Source: Rhinopomastus cyanomelas
Lineage: Eukaryota > Chordata > Aves > Bucerotiformes > Rhinopomastidae
Assembly: GCA_013400115.1 (NCBI GenBank)
Contig: VXBP01007153.1
Span: forward strand, 285,598 to 349,597
Direction of reading: 5' to 3'
DNA length: 64,000 nt
A program made the translations under genes and the position numbers. Under the pieces are notes generated by a model, which did not search any database, was not told the origin of the DNA, and was given only the letters and a program-made list of their open reading frames with translations. Positions 48,880 through 60,002 of the stretch are shown here, one piece after another. Position 1 is the stretch's first letter. Each line of letters starts with the position of its first letter.

Positions 48880-49842
48880 TTTAGTAAAGGATGATCAGGT
48901 AAAAGAGCTCATAAATCCATGGACCCCAAGGAGATGTACCCACAAGTGCTGAGCAGGTTGGCAGATGTTATTGCCAGGCAACATTATCTTTAAAAGGTGA
49001 AGAACAAGAGCGATGCCTGAGGACTGGAGGAAGGACAATGTCACTCCGGTCTTCAAGAATGGCAAGAAGGATGACCCAGAAAACTTCAGGCCAGTTACTA
49101 TTACCTCTGTTTCTTGAAGGAAAATGAAACAGATTCTTTTGGATGCCATCTTTAACCATCTAGAAGAGAAGAAAGCGTCTGGGAGTGTTCAGAATGGATT
49201 CACCAAGGAGAAATCATGCTTGACTTATCTGATAGCTTTTTAATGATGTCATATCATGCTGCATAGATGAGGGGAGAGCAGTTGTCTACCTTGATTTCAG
49301 TGAGGCCTTCAACACCATCTCCCATAACATCCTCATAAGGAAAATCATGCAGTGCATGTTAGATGAGCGGACAGTGAGGTGACTTGAGAGGTTGTGGTGT
49401 GAGAGCTCAGAGAGGCGTTATCAATGGTGCAGACACAAGTTGGAGACCTGTGACCAGTGGTGTTCACCAGCGGTCAGTACTGGGACAAGTCTTGTTCAAC
49501 ATATTAATCAATGACCTGGACAAGCGGACAGAGTACATCCTCAGCAAGTCTGCTGATGATGCAAAGGTGGGAGGAGTAGCAGACACACTAGAGGGCTGTG
49601 CTGCCATCCAGTGTGACCTGGGAAGGCTGCAGAGTTGGGCAAAGAGGAACCTAATGAGGTTCAACAGGAGCTCAAGTGTAGGGTCCTGCACCTGGGGACG
49701 AACAACCCCAGATACCCCCATGTTGTGGAGTCGTCCTCTCTGAAGATACTCAAATCTCACCTGGATCAGCCCTGCTTTGGCGGGAGGTCAGACCTGATGG
49801 ATCTTTTGAGGTTCACTCCTACTTTGACAATTCTGTGAGTCT
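48880..49842 (+). mobile_element. CR1 LINE, ~1-kb copy with a ~570-bp internal deletion
   Basis: RT blocks are visible across frames: WRKDNVTPVFKNGKKDDPENFRPV; NGFTKEKSCLTYLIAF; motif A as LDFSEAFNTI (second catalytic-region change); and motif C as SKSADDAKVGG, with serine replacing Phe/Tyr. At ~49719 the sequence jumps from NNPRYP-coding bases straight to the VVESSSLKILKSHLD block. The C-terminal ~570 bp present in other copies are therefore missing, but the 3' tail is retained. Many stops; an old, dead copy. Confidence 0.92.
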
Positions 49843-51112
49843 CAAATTTTACAACACCCGACATAAATCATAAATGTCTGCACGGAGGGAAGTTGCACTG
49901 TTCGAGTGACTCAACATTTTTTCATTTTTGACCATCATCAGAAGCAATCAAACAATCTACTGACAAAACAACAGGATGATGGAAATATTCTGCTATGCAC
50001 TGAAATATCTGTCCTCACCAGATGTGTTCCGGGACTGCAAGTAGTCTCTCTGAAAAAAAAGCATTTTAGACATAAATGGAGATGTAGTAACAGGACAACT
50101 TACTATATATTAGAAGGAAACTATAATGTAGCGGTAGCGGTGAGAGAACCAATTTGCACTGAATTCGCACTGGAGTCTCTACCGTAAACCAGGTGTCTTT
50201 TGGGCGGCGCGTAACTATAAACAGGAACTTGAAACAAGTCCTCAGTGAAATATCTGCCATCAGGACACACAGGTGGGATGGGGGGAGCAGGAGAAATCCA
50301 CCACTATCAGAGAGGGGAGAATAGATCTCCTGTCAGTGATAGACACTTCCAATCTTCCCACAAAAGCATAACATTAGAAAAAAAATATGTCATCATGGCA
50401 GATGTGAGTGTGAGGACACCACCACCACACCAGCTGCATGAAGTAAGTCAAGACTTCATGGTAATGTCAAGTTCCTAATCAAACCAAAACTACGGCCTCT
50501 TTTTAACTACCTTTATAACCCTCAGTCACAAAGAATGCAGAAAGATCAATAATCCCTTGAATGAAACACGATGAGCCAAGTGGCCGCTGACTCCAATCAG
50601 CCACAGACCACCCTGCTTCACCTTGGGAATGCAGTACTGGACTGCAAGAACAGGGTATCCAGAAAGCTCATTCTCTTTAACACCAATAGTAAAACCAACA
50701 GCTGTTTTACACAGGATATTGTTTTGTGGACACTTTTATAGCATGAACTATGTTACAGCAACCTTCCCCCACTGCAGATCAAAGAGTAGCAGTATCTACG
50801 ACAGGTAAATGTGTAATGAACTACAAGTACTACTGTCTGTCCAGGACTAGCAACATAGGACTATGTGCACCTCACCCAACTCTACCTAGTGTCAAATCAG
50901 TAAGGTTGCTGGGTAGGCAGATCTACAACAAATTCTCCATTCTATCTATGGTATGACAAAAGGATGAGACAAAAGATGTATCTTCAGAAGTAAAAGTGAC
51001 AACTCTCGTTGGAAAGTGATCACTTAAAAAAACCCCAAAGTTACCACATTGGACCTAATCCTTGGCTTCCTACTTTTGAGTATGAAAACTGCATCCTTAA
51101 GAAGGTGACGTT
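49843..51112. other. Unique DNA
   Basis: No feature is recognised in this ~1.3-kb stretch. Confidence 0.5.
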
Positions 51113-51241
51113 CATAGAATCAGAGAATGGTTTAGGTTGTAAGGAACCTCAGGTATTAACTACTTCCAACCACACCACCCTAGGCAGGGACACCTCTCAC
51201 TAGACTCTGCTGCCTAGAGTCCATCCAGCTTGGCCTTAAAC
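51113..51241 (-). mobile_element. Old CR1 (minus), segment 1 of 3: the 3' tail
   Basis: It starts CATAGAATCAGAGAATGGTT and continues as the complement of a CR1 3' end to CCAGCTTGGCCTTAAAC. There it is cut by the plus-strand CR1 at 51242. The continuation is found after that element, at about 52966. Confidence 0.9.
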
Positions 51242-51269
51242 GAGCCGGCGGGGAAGGCGACCAGCCTGG

Positions 51270-52870
51270 ATGAGCAAACAGCTCCTGAAGGAATTAGGGG
51301 AAAAAAAGAGGATGTATCGCCTTTGGAAGGAGGGAAGGGCTTCTCTGGACATGTTCAACGGTGTAGCTAGATTATGTAGGAGAAAAATTAGAGAGGCAAA
51401 GGCCCAGTTAGAACTTAGGCTGGCCACCTCTGTGAAAGATAATAAAAAGCAATTTTATAAATTTATCAATGCTAAAAAGATGGGCAAAAAGAGCCTCCAC
51501 TCCTTACAGGACCAGGAGGGGAACGCTATAACTAACGATGAGGAAAAGGCTGAGGTCCTGAATACCTACTTCGCCTCCATTTTTAATAGTGAGGAGGGAG
51601 GAGTTCGGGGCAAATGGCCTCTCGAACTGGGGGATGGGGTTGGGGAGCAGTGTGCAGCCTTGGAGATCCACAAGGAANNNNNNNNNNNNNNNNNNNNNNN
51701 NNNNNNNNNNNNNNNNNNNNNNNNNNNNNNNNNNNNNNNNNNNNNNNNNNNNNNNNNNNNNNNNNNNNNNNNNNNNNNNNNNNNNNNNNNNNNNNNNNNN
51801 NNNNNNNNNNNNNNNNNNNNNNNNNNNNNNNNNNNNNNNNNNNNNNNNNNNNNNNNNNNNNNNNNNNNNNNNNNNNNNNNNNNNNNNNNNNNNNNNNNNN
51901 NNNNNNNNNNNNNNNNNNNNNNNNNNNNNNNNNNNNNNNNNNNNNNNNNNNNNNNNNNNNNNNNNNNNNNNNNNNNNNNNNNNNNNNNNNNNNNNNNNNN
52001 NNNNNNNNNNNNNNNNNNNNNNNNNNNNNNNNNNNNNNNNNNNNNNNNNNNNNNNNNNNNNNNNNNNNNNNNNNNNNNNNNNNNNNNNNNNNNNNNNNNN
52101 NNNNNNNNNNNNNNNNNNNNNNNNNNNNNNNNNNNNNNNNNNNNNNNNNNNNNNNNNNNNNNNNNNNNNNNNNNNNNNNNNNNNNNNNNNNNNNNNNNNN
52201 NNNNNNNNNNNNNNNNNNNNNNNNNNNNNNNNNNNNNNNNNNNNNNNNNNNNNNNNNNNNNNNNNNNNNNNNNNNNNNNNNNNNNNNNNNNNNNNNNNNN
52301 NNNNNNNNNNNNNNNNNNNNNNNNNNNNNNNNNNNNNNNNNNNNNNNNNNNNNNNNNNNNNNNNNNNNNNNNNNNNNNNNNNNNNNNNNNNNNNNNNNNN
52401 NNNNNNNNNNNNNNNNNNNNNNNNNNNNNNNNNNNNNNNNNNNNNNNNNNNNNNNNNNNNNNNNNNNNNNNNNNNNNNNNNNNNNNNNNNNNNNNNNNNN
52501 NNNNNNNNNNNNNNNNNNNNNNNNNNNNNNNNNNNNNNNNNNNNNNNNCTATGAGGAGAGGCTGAGGGAGCTGGGATTGTTTAGCCTGGAGAAGAGGAGG
52601 CTCAGGGGTGACCTTATTGCTGTCTACAACTACCTGAGGGGTGGTTGTGGCCAGGAGGAGGTTGCTCTCTTCTCTCAGGCAGCCAGCACCAGAACAAGAG
52701 GACACAGCCTCAAGCTGCGCCAGGGGAAATTGAGGCTTGAGGTGAGGAGAAAGTTCTTCACCGAGAGAGTCATTGGCCACTGGAATGGCCTGCCCAGGGA
52801 GGTGGTGGAGTCGCCAACTCTGGAGCTGTTCAAGGCAGGATTGGACGTGGCACTTGGTGCCATGGTCTAG
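51270..52870 (+). pseudogene. CR1 ORF2 remnant (linker ... gap ... C-terminus)
   Basis: The first part reads MSKQLLKELGEKKRMYRLWK through NTYFASIFNSEEGG up to ALEIHKE at the gap edge. After the gap the frame resumes at YEERLRELGLFSLEKRRLRG and ends LFKAGLDVALGAMV, stop at 52868-52870. The two halves are in different frames as given, because the N run is not its true length: inserting 1 (mod 3) bases restores one frame. Before the gap no stop is seen from 51270. The RT catalytic residues cannot be checked. Endonuclease and ORF1 are absent. Confidence 0.85.
51678..52548. other. Assembly gap (871 Ns) inside the CR1
   Basis: A run of N with both edges inside CR1 ORF2. The homologous interval in the copy at 25295-26776 (between 25303 and 26473) is 1169 bp, so the gap is about 298 bp too short unless this copy has a deletion. 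Repeat collapse is the likely cause. Confidence 0.97.
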
Positions 52871-52965
52871 CCTTGAGCTCTGTGGTGACAGGTTGGACTT
52901 GATGATCTATGAGGTCTCTTCCAACCTTGATAATACTGTTCTTCTCTTCTTCTTCTTCTCTTTAC

Positions 52966-53448
52966 TATTTCCAGGCAGGAGCATCCACAACTTCTTCAGG
53001 CAACCTGTTCCAGTGACTTCACCTCCTCATAATGTGAAATCTCTTCCTAAGACTCAATCTGAAGCTAGCCTCTTCCAGTTTGAAATCATTTCCCCTTGTG
53101 CAATCACCAGAGTGCCTTGTAAACAGTGCCTCTCCAGCTTTCCTGTAGCCCCTCTTCAGGTACTGGAAGGTCCCAGCAGAGCTTTCTCTTCTCCAGGAGG
53201 AACAGCCCCAATCCCCTCAGTGTGTCTGCACAGGAGAGGTGCACCAGCCCTCTGATCATCCCTCTGGCCCTCCTCTGGACCCTTTCCAACAGTTTCATGT
53301 CTTTTTATATTGAGAACTCCAGAACTGGGCACAAGTGAGGTCTAACAAGAGCAGAGTAGAGGGGGAAAATCATCTCTCCTGATGTGCTGGTGACGATTGT
53401 TTTGATACAGCCTGGGATATGGTTGGCCTTCTGGACTGCACTCACACA
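52966..53448 (-). mobile_element. Old CR1 (minus), segment 2 of 3
   Basis: It resumes with TTCCAGGCAGGAGCATCCAC, the expected continuation of ...CCTTAAAC at 51241, and GGCAACCTGTTCCAGTGACT. It includes the complement of ERVQRRARGMIRGLVHLSCA (53220-53290) and of the upstream blocks as far as GGCCTTCTGGACTGCACTCA. It is interrupted at 53449 by a short plus-strand CR1 tail. Confidence 0.9.
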
Positions 53449-53504
53449 ATAGGGATGATCTTCCGAGGTCCCTTCCAATCCCTAATGATTCTATGATTCT
53501 ATGA
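53449..53504 (+). mobile_element. CR1 solo tail (~55 bp) inserted in the old CR1
   Basis: AGGGATGATCTTCCGAGGTC followed by CCTAATGATTCTATGATTCTATGA. It is the shortest type-B tail here. It sits inside the minus-strand CR1, whose sequence continues on the other side, so it is a genuine later insertion rather than flanking homology. Confidence 0.9.
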
Positions 53505-53570
53505 ATATCAATTCCTGTCGAGCTTCTCATCTACCAACACCTCCAAGTCCTTCTCCTCGGGACTTCCATC
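53505..53570 (-). mobile_element. Old CR1 (minus), segment 3 of 3
   Basis: CCTGTCGAGCTTCTCATCTA then CCAACACCTCCAAGTCCTTC, the complement of the ORF2 ...LGVLVDE... region that normally follows the GGCCTTCTGGGCTGC segment. This completes the split element and fixes the order of the three insertions. Confidence 0.85.
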
Positions 53571-56099
53571 AATATTTTCAGAGACAAGCATCAGAAAATT
53601 GAGCATAGATATACTCTGTGATTTTGATGTATTTGCAGCTCCTCTACGGCCCAATTAACTCTTTCCATGAGGTAAAGATCTTGGTTTGCATTGCCCCTTG
53701 CTGGAAAGCAACAGTGTGAGTCTCCTTATGATTCCCAGAGGTGAGCACCACAGTGATTCACAGATTCTGCAAATTGCCTGAGCGCCAAAATAACCAAATT
53801 GCTCATCAACAAGAAAGACCTTGAGCTTGAAGGTACTTCAAGTGGCTTTTTGAGCATAATGAAGTAAATCAAATTGCCAGGAACGTCAAGGAATATATGA
53901 AAAGATCTCTGCTGAAGATATCTTTTGGATGCTTTCTCAGCACCAAAGAGGATAACCTTAGTAAGACATAACCTGAGAAACACTCAGAGTTCTCATTTAC
54001 AGCTAAAGACCCACTTATCCTATTTGGTATACAAACAGCAGAACTACAGTGCCTCAGAGACAGAGACTAAGGGAAACAGAACCTGAAGACAGAAAGAAGC
54101 AATGATGAAACATGCTATCAGCAGGCAGTCATCATGCAGGCACATTATTATTTCCCAGTAACAGAGAATTTCCATATATGTTTGCTTTAGTGCTAAAGGA
54201 AAAAGCATGCATTTAGCTGAACTGCTATTTCAATATTCCTTTTTTATAAACCAAGTGGATTTTGTGCATATGGATGTCTTCGGCACTCTCACTTCTGTAT
54301 TTTTCCTTGCTACTGCTGCAACAGTAGCCAAAGCATTCATTACTTATCTCAGCTTTTGCCTTTTCAATTCTTTAATAATCAGATTTCTAATAATTATTTG
54401 CCATTCAAATACTGCTACAATGTTGATACGCTGCTTTTCTAGCCAAGTTCTTGCTGCTTTCAAGAGTTGTTTTTAAAAGTACTTCCATGTGAAAACAAGC
54501 AAAGTTAACACCCACAGCCTGTCAAACAAATTAGGAGTCGATCTGCTAAAACACAAACATTCAATAAATTTGAGAGATTTTCCCCACTCATTCTATGATT
54601 TCCTATGATTCTGAGCATTATGTCTTAAAATACTTCATGTCTGTGACATTTTTGCACTAAACTGTTAAACAATTACCATCTAAACTATTGCAAGAATTAC
54701 TCACCAGCACAACCACAAAGTCAGGAGTGACAAACGTTGCATTCGCCCATGAACAATCACTGCATAAACTACTCCACTTGTGATTTTTTTCTGCTATTTT
54801 TAATTAAAATTACATTGAAAAAATATACATTTTATGTTTAACTACAGGACATACCACCAAGCTCTCCAGTTTTGCATATTTTCATAGATGAAGAATGAAC
54901 TCCAGAAAATATTAACCACCCACAGAGATCACCTTGACATGCTTTTGCTGCAGAAAATAGAACATTATACAAACTACTGAAGCCCGAAGCACACTCAAAA
55001 CATCACATCCTATTTGTAAAATGCACAGAAAGAATAATGGGATCTGTAAGAACATTTAGAAAGTAATGTGTTTTATTCATTTTTAACTCTAGGAAAAAAA
55101 CAGGTGCATTTATTCTGCAACATGATCAGACCACGCTGAACATACCAGTTTGGGTAACTTTTGCTTACTTTTACACACATAATCTCAAAGGCATTCAAGA
55201 CTAAAATCAAGTCATACCCACTAAAAATATTTACTCCTGATACAAATATCAGAGGACAAGCTACTAGAAGACTGATACCTTTATAGGGAAAAATGGCAAT
55301 CACACCAGAATTTCCCAGATCCCCATCTGGAAAGAACACACCACTCAAATTCCCTTACTCTGAAGAAGTAAAAATAATAACCTCTGTAAAGGCTTCGATC
55401 TAAACATTACAGTGAACTTCCAACCACGATTCTTCCTGAATTTAGACAATCTGGTGCAAATGTTCAGGCTGCACTTTCCCCTCATGATTCTTGCAAATGG
55501 ACAGGTCTTCAGCCCACAAAGAAAGGATTACAGAAGTTAAATCCAGTTATGATTTTAGATAATTTTTAAAAAGAATTGCATAGAATGACTGTTACAGCTG
55601 CACTAGTGAAAATCAGCTACAGTGCCTGAGGAGAACCTCCCAGTGCTAGCTTGGGGCCAATACACAAATTCACACAAATTCAGGATTAATACCAGCACAG
55701 AGAAAGGACAGATAACGTGACACAATTACAATGAGGAGAAATAACGTAACTGTCTAGTAACAAATTCAATATACAAAGATCATTTACTTCTCATTGCTTG
55801 TGCTTCACTCTATATAGAGTAGGAAAAATACAAAGTATATCAAACGACCCACTAAAACTGTCCAATCTCTTCATTGCTGAGTCCTCAATATGGAGGACAA
55901 CACAAACTCAGTAAAATGGCCAACACAATTGAGTAAGAAACTACATCTGTGATAAAAAGGAACATGATAGATAGAGGCATGTAAGGAAATACGATTCCAC
56001 AAGAACAAAACATCTATCAGCTCAGCAGTAAACAAAACTGTAGTACATGAACATGGAGAAGACCCACTGATCCACGCATTGTAGCCCGTGACAAGACTT
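53571..56099. other. Unique DNA
   Basis: No transposon is recognised. Open frames at 53726-53983 (minus) and 54207-54476 (plus, hydrophobic) lack family motifs. Confidence 0.5.
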
Positions 56100-56762
56100 T
56101 GGTTTGTACTGGAGAAAAACAGATGACCCTAGGAACTACAGGCCACTGTCAGTCTCAGTCTCACTGACAGTCAGTCTCACCTCTATGCTAAGGCACATGG
56201 AAAACAAGGAGTGAGAGCCAACGCTGCTTCACTAAGGGCAGATTGTGCCTGACAAATCTGGTGACCTTCTATAACAGATTTACAACACTGGTGCCTAAAG
56301 GTAGAGCAACTGATGTCATCTACATGGACCTGTGCAAGACTGTCCTGCATGACATCCTGACCTGCAAACCAGAGAGCAGTGGTTTTGACAGATGGACCAC
56401 TCAGTGGATAAGCAATTGACTGCTTGGTTGCACTCAAAGAGTTGTGATCAACAGCTCACTGTCCAAATGGAGACTGGTTATGAGTGCTGTTCCTCAGGGG
56501 TCTGTTTTGGGTCCAGTGCTGCTGGTGACATGGGCACTGCCACCGGGTGCACCCTCAGCAAGTCTGTCAATGCCACCAAGCTGTGTGGTGCGGTCAACAC
56601 TCTGGAGGGAAGGGAGGCTATCTAGAGGAAACCAGGCCCATGCAAACTAAATGAGGTTCAACAAGCCCAAGTGCAAATATGTAGTGGGTGGTGAATGGAT
56701 TGAGAGTAGTCCTGAGGAGAAGGATTTGAGGGTGTTGGTGAGACTCAAAATCTCACCCAACC
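56100..56762 (+). mobile_element. CR1 LINE RT fragment, old subfamily
   Basis: It starts near GATGACCCTAGGAACTACAG (DDPRNYRPLS). It contains the block before motif A (CLTNLVTFYN), motif A as MDLCKTVLH (decayed), motif B as SAVPQGSVLGPVL and motif C region SKSVNATKLCG, in which the FxDD catalytic aspartates are lost. A small deletion follows LGPVLL. A local CTGTCAGTCTCAGTCTCACTG duplication is present near 56146-56175. The C-terminus and 3' tail are missing. Confidence 0.88.
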
Positions 56763-56772
56763 TTCACTAAAT

Positions 56773-56838
56773 ACAGAATCACAGACTACTCCTAGCTGGA
56801 AAAGACCTCCCAGCTCACTGAGTCCAACTATAAACATA
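56773..56838 (-). mobile_element. CR1-like tail, minus strand
   Basis: ACAGAATCACAGACTACTCC then TGGAAAAGACCTCCCAGCTC and GAGTCCAACTATAAAC, the complement of a CR1 terminus. It is short and diverged, and lies only ~10 bp from the end of the preceding plus-strand copy. Confidence 0.72.
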
Positions 56839-57154
56839 CATTAGTATGAAGATATTTCCTTTAGTCCATTAAAATATGGGCTAATCATCTGACAACAAAA
56901 CTCCCTAAGGATTTACCATCCATGATGGGTACTCCAGTCACAAAATCTTACTTGAACATTCCCTTCCATTCTTTTCCATTCCTCCCTTACAATAACTACA
57001 TAGATCTATTGTATTTCTCCCACAAATATTCAGTGTGTTCTCACTTACGCAACTGGTGTCTCTAGTGGAAACCAGCAACAGTATGACAGACTAAGAGTGG
57101 GAAGAGTGGCAGCAACAGGATGAGAATATAAAGGCCTCTCATATATACTTCCGA
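56839..57154. other. Unique DNA
   Basis: Nothing is recognised in this ~315-bp stretch. Confidence 0.45.
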
Positions 57155-58017
57155 GGGAGTTCCAAGGGTCGGTACTGCGACCAGTCCTGTTCAATCTATT
57201 CACTGATGACTTGGATGAGGGATTAGGGTGCACTGTCAGCAAGTTCCCTGATGACACAAAGCTGGGTGCTGTCGCTGACACCCCTGCAGACTGTGCTGCC
57301 ATTCAGTGAGACCTGGACAGGCTGGAGAGGTGGGTGGGGAGAAATTTAGTGAAGTGTAACAGGAGTAAGTGTAGAGTCTTGCATCTGGGCAAGAACAACC
57401 CCAGCTACCAGTATAGGCTGGGGACTGACCTGTTGGAGAGCAGTGTAGGAGAAAGGGACCTGTGGGTCCTGGTGGACAGCAGGATGACTATGAGCCAGCA
57501 ACGTGCTCTTGTGGCCAAGAGGGACAACAGCATCCTGGGGTGGATCAGAAGGGGGGTGGTTAGCAGATCAAGAGAGGTTCTTCTTCCCCTCGACTCCACC
57601 CTGGTGAGACCACGTCTGGAGTATCGTGCCCATTTCTGGGCCCCTCAGTTTAATAACGACACGGAGAAGACTGAGGGGTGACCTCATTAATGTCTATAAA
57701 TATGTGAAGGGTGGGTGTCAGGAGGATGGACTCGACTCTTCTCAATGTCATCTAGTGATAGGACAAGAGGCAAGGAGTGTAAGCTGGAACATAGGAGGTT
57801 ACATATAAATATCAGAAGGAACTTCTTGACAGTGAGGGCGACAAGAGCACTGGAACAGGCTGCCCAGGGGAGGTTGTGGAGCTTCCTCCTCTCGATATGT
57901 TTAAAACCAGCCTCGATGTGTTCCTGTGTGACTTGGTCTATGTGATCCTGCTGTGGCAGGGATGGATGATCTTTCGAGGTCCCTTCTCCAATCTCTAATG
58001 TTCTGTGATTCTGTGAA
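57155..58017 (+). mobile_element. CR1 LINE, ~860-bp copy with FPDD motif and a small internal deletion
   Basis: It starts just before motif B, at the SSKGRYCDQSCSIYSLMTWM-like shifted frame, and then SKFPDDTKLGAVADTPADCA with the FPDD variant also seen at 28830. LHLGKNNPSYQYRLGTDLLESSVGERDLWVLVDSRM-type coding follows. Near 57667 about 110 bp are missing: GACACGGA is joined directly to GAAGACTGAGGGGTGACC. It ends in a full tail (GTGATCCTGCTGTGGCAGG ... CTAATGTTCTGTGATTCTGTGA). Closest relative in the window: 28136-29716. Confidence 0.93.
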
Positions 58018-59120
58018 AAACACAGCTATGCCAAGTGCTATTGTGCAAATAACCTCTGTACCGCCGAGGTCAGCATACTGTGTTGTTGCACATTCACTAC
58101 ATGAGGCAGAGCACTCACTGAGCTACACAAAGCCATACGTGAACAAGTGTAATTTCTGCCACACCTCTTCACGTCCAAGGAATGTTAAAAAAATAGATGA
58201 GATAAATTTCAGATTATCAGCAAAAGTGTCTCTCAGATGCACGGCATCTTCTAAACTTTTGTTGGACTCTTATCCATTCCCTGTCTCATTAAGTAACTCT
58301 TCAGGGTGATTCTCAGGATCCTTTCAAAGACTGAACTCAAAATATTTCACAATTCCACAGGATTTAACAATAATCTGATGATTTTTTTAGTAAGCAATTT
58401 TGTCTGTCATTTTCAGTGAAAGCAAAAACTATCTTCAGAATGACAAATGAGGCAAAGTAATGGAAAAACTTACATTTCACAAGAGCATTCTGTCAGTAAT
58501 AACTACTACAGGTAGAGTTTACACTGGGAGAAAAAGGAACCACTCAGAGCAGATCTTTATAAATTCCAATTATGTTTGTGGTTTTTTGAATATATCTCAC
58601 ACATTTTGGCAAACTTCCACTTACCATGTAGATTTCCAAAGTAATATACTGAGTGAAACAGGTGTATGAACCATTTCATGATGATTCTATGAGCAATCAG
58701 CTGCTGAAGTGTCAACAGTCAGATACTGAGAGCTCTTTCACACGCATTGTCACCGCACTCTTAGCCAATCCTCGATGTAGTCATTAGGGAGGAAGAAAAT
58801 TGAGACTTACCTCAACAGAAGAGGCACACAAGGCATTTAGAAGCTGCACACGAAAGGTGGTGCAACATGAGTTCACTTATCTCCTTATGTTACTGTGTGA
58901 GCATGCAAGATGTGAAAACAGAAGAGAAACAGTGCAAGTGCTAAGACCGCGTAACACAGACAGCAGATAGGTAAATGGCACAGTAAATCCAGCACGGGCA
59001 CTACAGGGAGGTAAAAGGCAAACCAAAAAGGTGCTATAGCGAGGCATTTCACAGCACTATGGCCCGAAAAACAGTTGTATCTGGGTTATTATGTTGGACC
59101 AAAATCCTTTACTGGCACGG
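58018..59120. other. Unique AT-rich DNA
   Basis: No feature is recognised. Confidence 0.5.
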
Positions 59121-59202
59121 GTGATCCTGCTGTGGCAGGGGGATTGGACTAGATGATCTTTCGAGGTCCCTTCCAACCCCTAATGATTCTATGATTCTGT
59201 GA
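59121..59202 (+). mobile_element. CR1 LINE solo tail (~82 bp)
   Basis: It starts exactly at GTGATCCTGCTGTGGCAGGG and ends CCTAATGATTCTATGATTCTGTGA. It is the same length and has the same first base as the solo tail at 18300-18381. Confidence 0.93.
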
Positions 59203-60002
59203 AATGGCAATAACATTTGCTACATTTTTTAAGCTTTGTTTTTTAGAATTCTGGTGCTCCCTGTATTTTATTTAACATGTAAACATATTTAAATAAAGAC
59301 TGCTGAGTTAATGTCTTTCTTCTAGCACAACCGTAACAGTTCATAAGCGCTAACGGTATTTATCAGTGTTTGAAAATTTTGACAGCAATTCAAAACTTTT
59401 GCACTGAAAAGCCAGAATCACACCCAGTCACTCCCAGGTGCCACTCAAACAGTAGTAGTCACCCTTATACTTCCTCCAGCCTTTCTACAGTAGAAGAGTT
59501 ACGCAGCAGAAGCAGGATCAGAGGTCTAAGTACACGACTCAAGGGCGCAGTCTCGGCCAGGCATTCGACCCGGTGACCGTTTACACCCTAAGATCTGGCA
59601 GCAAAAAGAAAGGCTAACCAGCAATCCAGACATAGCAGAGATTGTTCAGGCTCCCAGTATAGCAGTTCTTTTTCAGGAACAATCAGTCTTGCTGTGCAAC
59701 ACTGTCCATGTATGGCTCAGCAGAATGTTTATGGACATGTGCAGCATCCTTTTGGAGTTAATAGAAATTGCAGGTTCATACTTCTGGAATACTTATATCT
59801 GAATAAGACCCAGCATCTGATAAAAATATTACAGTTGTGTCTTTACGTCCTGAGGCATGGTGGACAGTGGTCTAGTTCCACACATTTTGTTTTCTGCAGT
59901 TTTCCAAGCACAGCGAGGGACAATTACTATAGATTTCTATTGAAGGTTCCAGCTTCATAACTGTAACTAGGCAACATGATTTGGTACAAACGTTTTGTTG
60001 TC
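59203..60002. other. Unique DNA
   Basis: No feature is recognised. Confidence 0.5.

Larger units (their letters stand above)
51242..52965 (+). mobile_element. Young CR1 LINE inserted into an older CR1; contains an assembly gap
   Basis: The left part (51242-51677) encodes the linker between endonuclease and RT. The right part (52549-52965) encodes the ORF2 C-terminus, stop and 3' tail (GGTTGGACTTGATGATCTAT ... AACCTTGATAATACTG), followed by a CTT-rich run at 52941-52960. The middle, including the RT domain, is hidden by 871 Ns. Identity with 25295-26776 is high in the part they share, so both belong to one young subfamily. It extends further 5' than any other copy in the window. Confidence 0.95.

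Noticed and set aside
51270..52870. Apparent 320-430-codon proteins across the N run
   Set aside because: They exist only because Ns contain no stop codons. The real content is CR1 ORF2, and the gap length is unreliable.
54590..54613. CATTCTATGATTTCCTATGATTCTG, similar to a CR1 terminus
   Set aside because: Only the simple ATTCTATG repeat matches. No upstream CR1 tail sequence is present on either strand.
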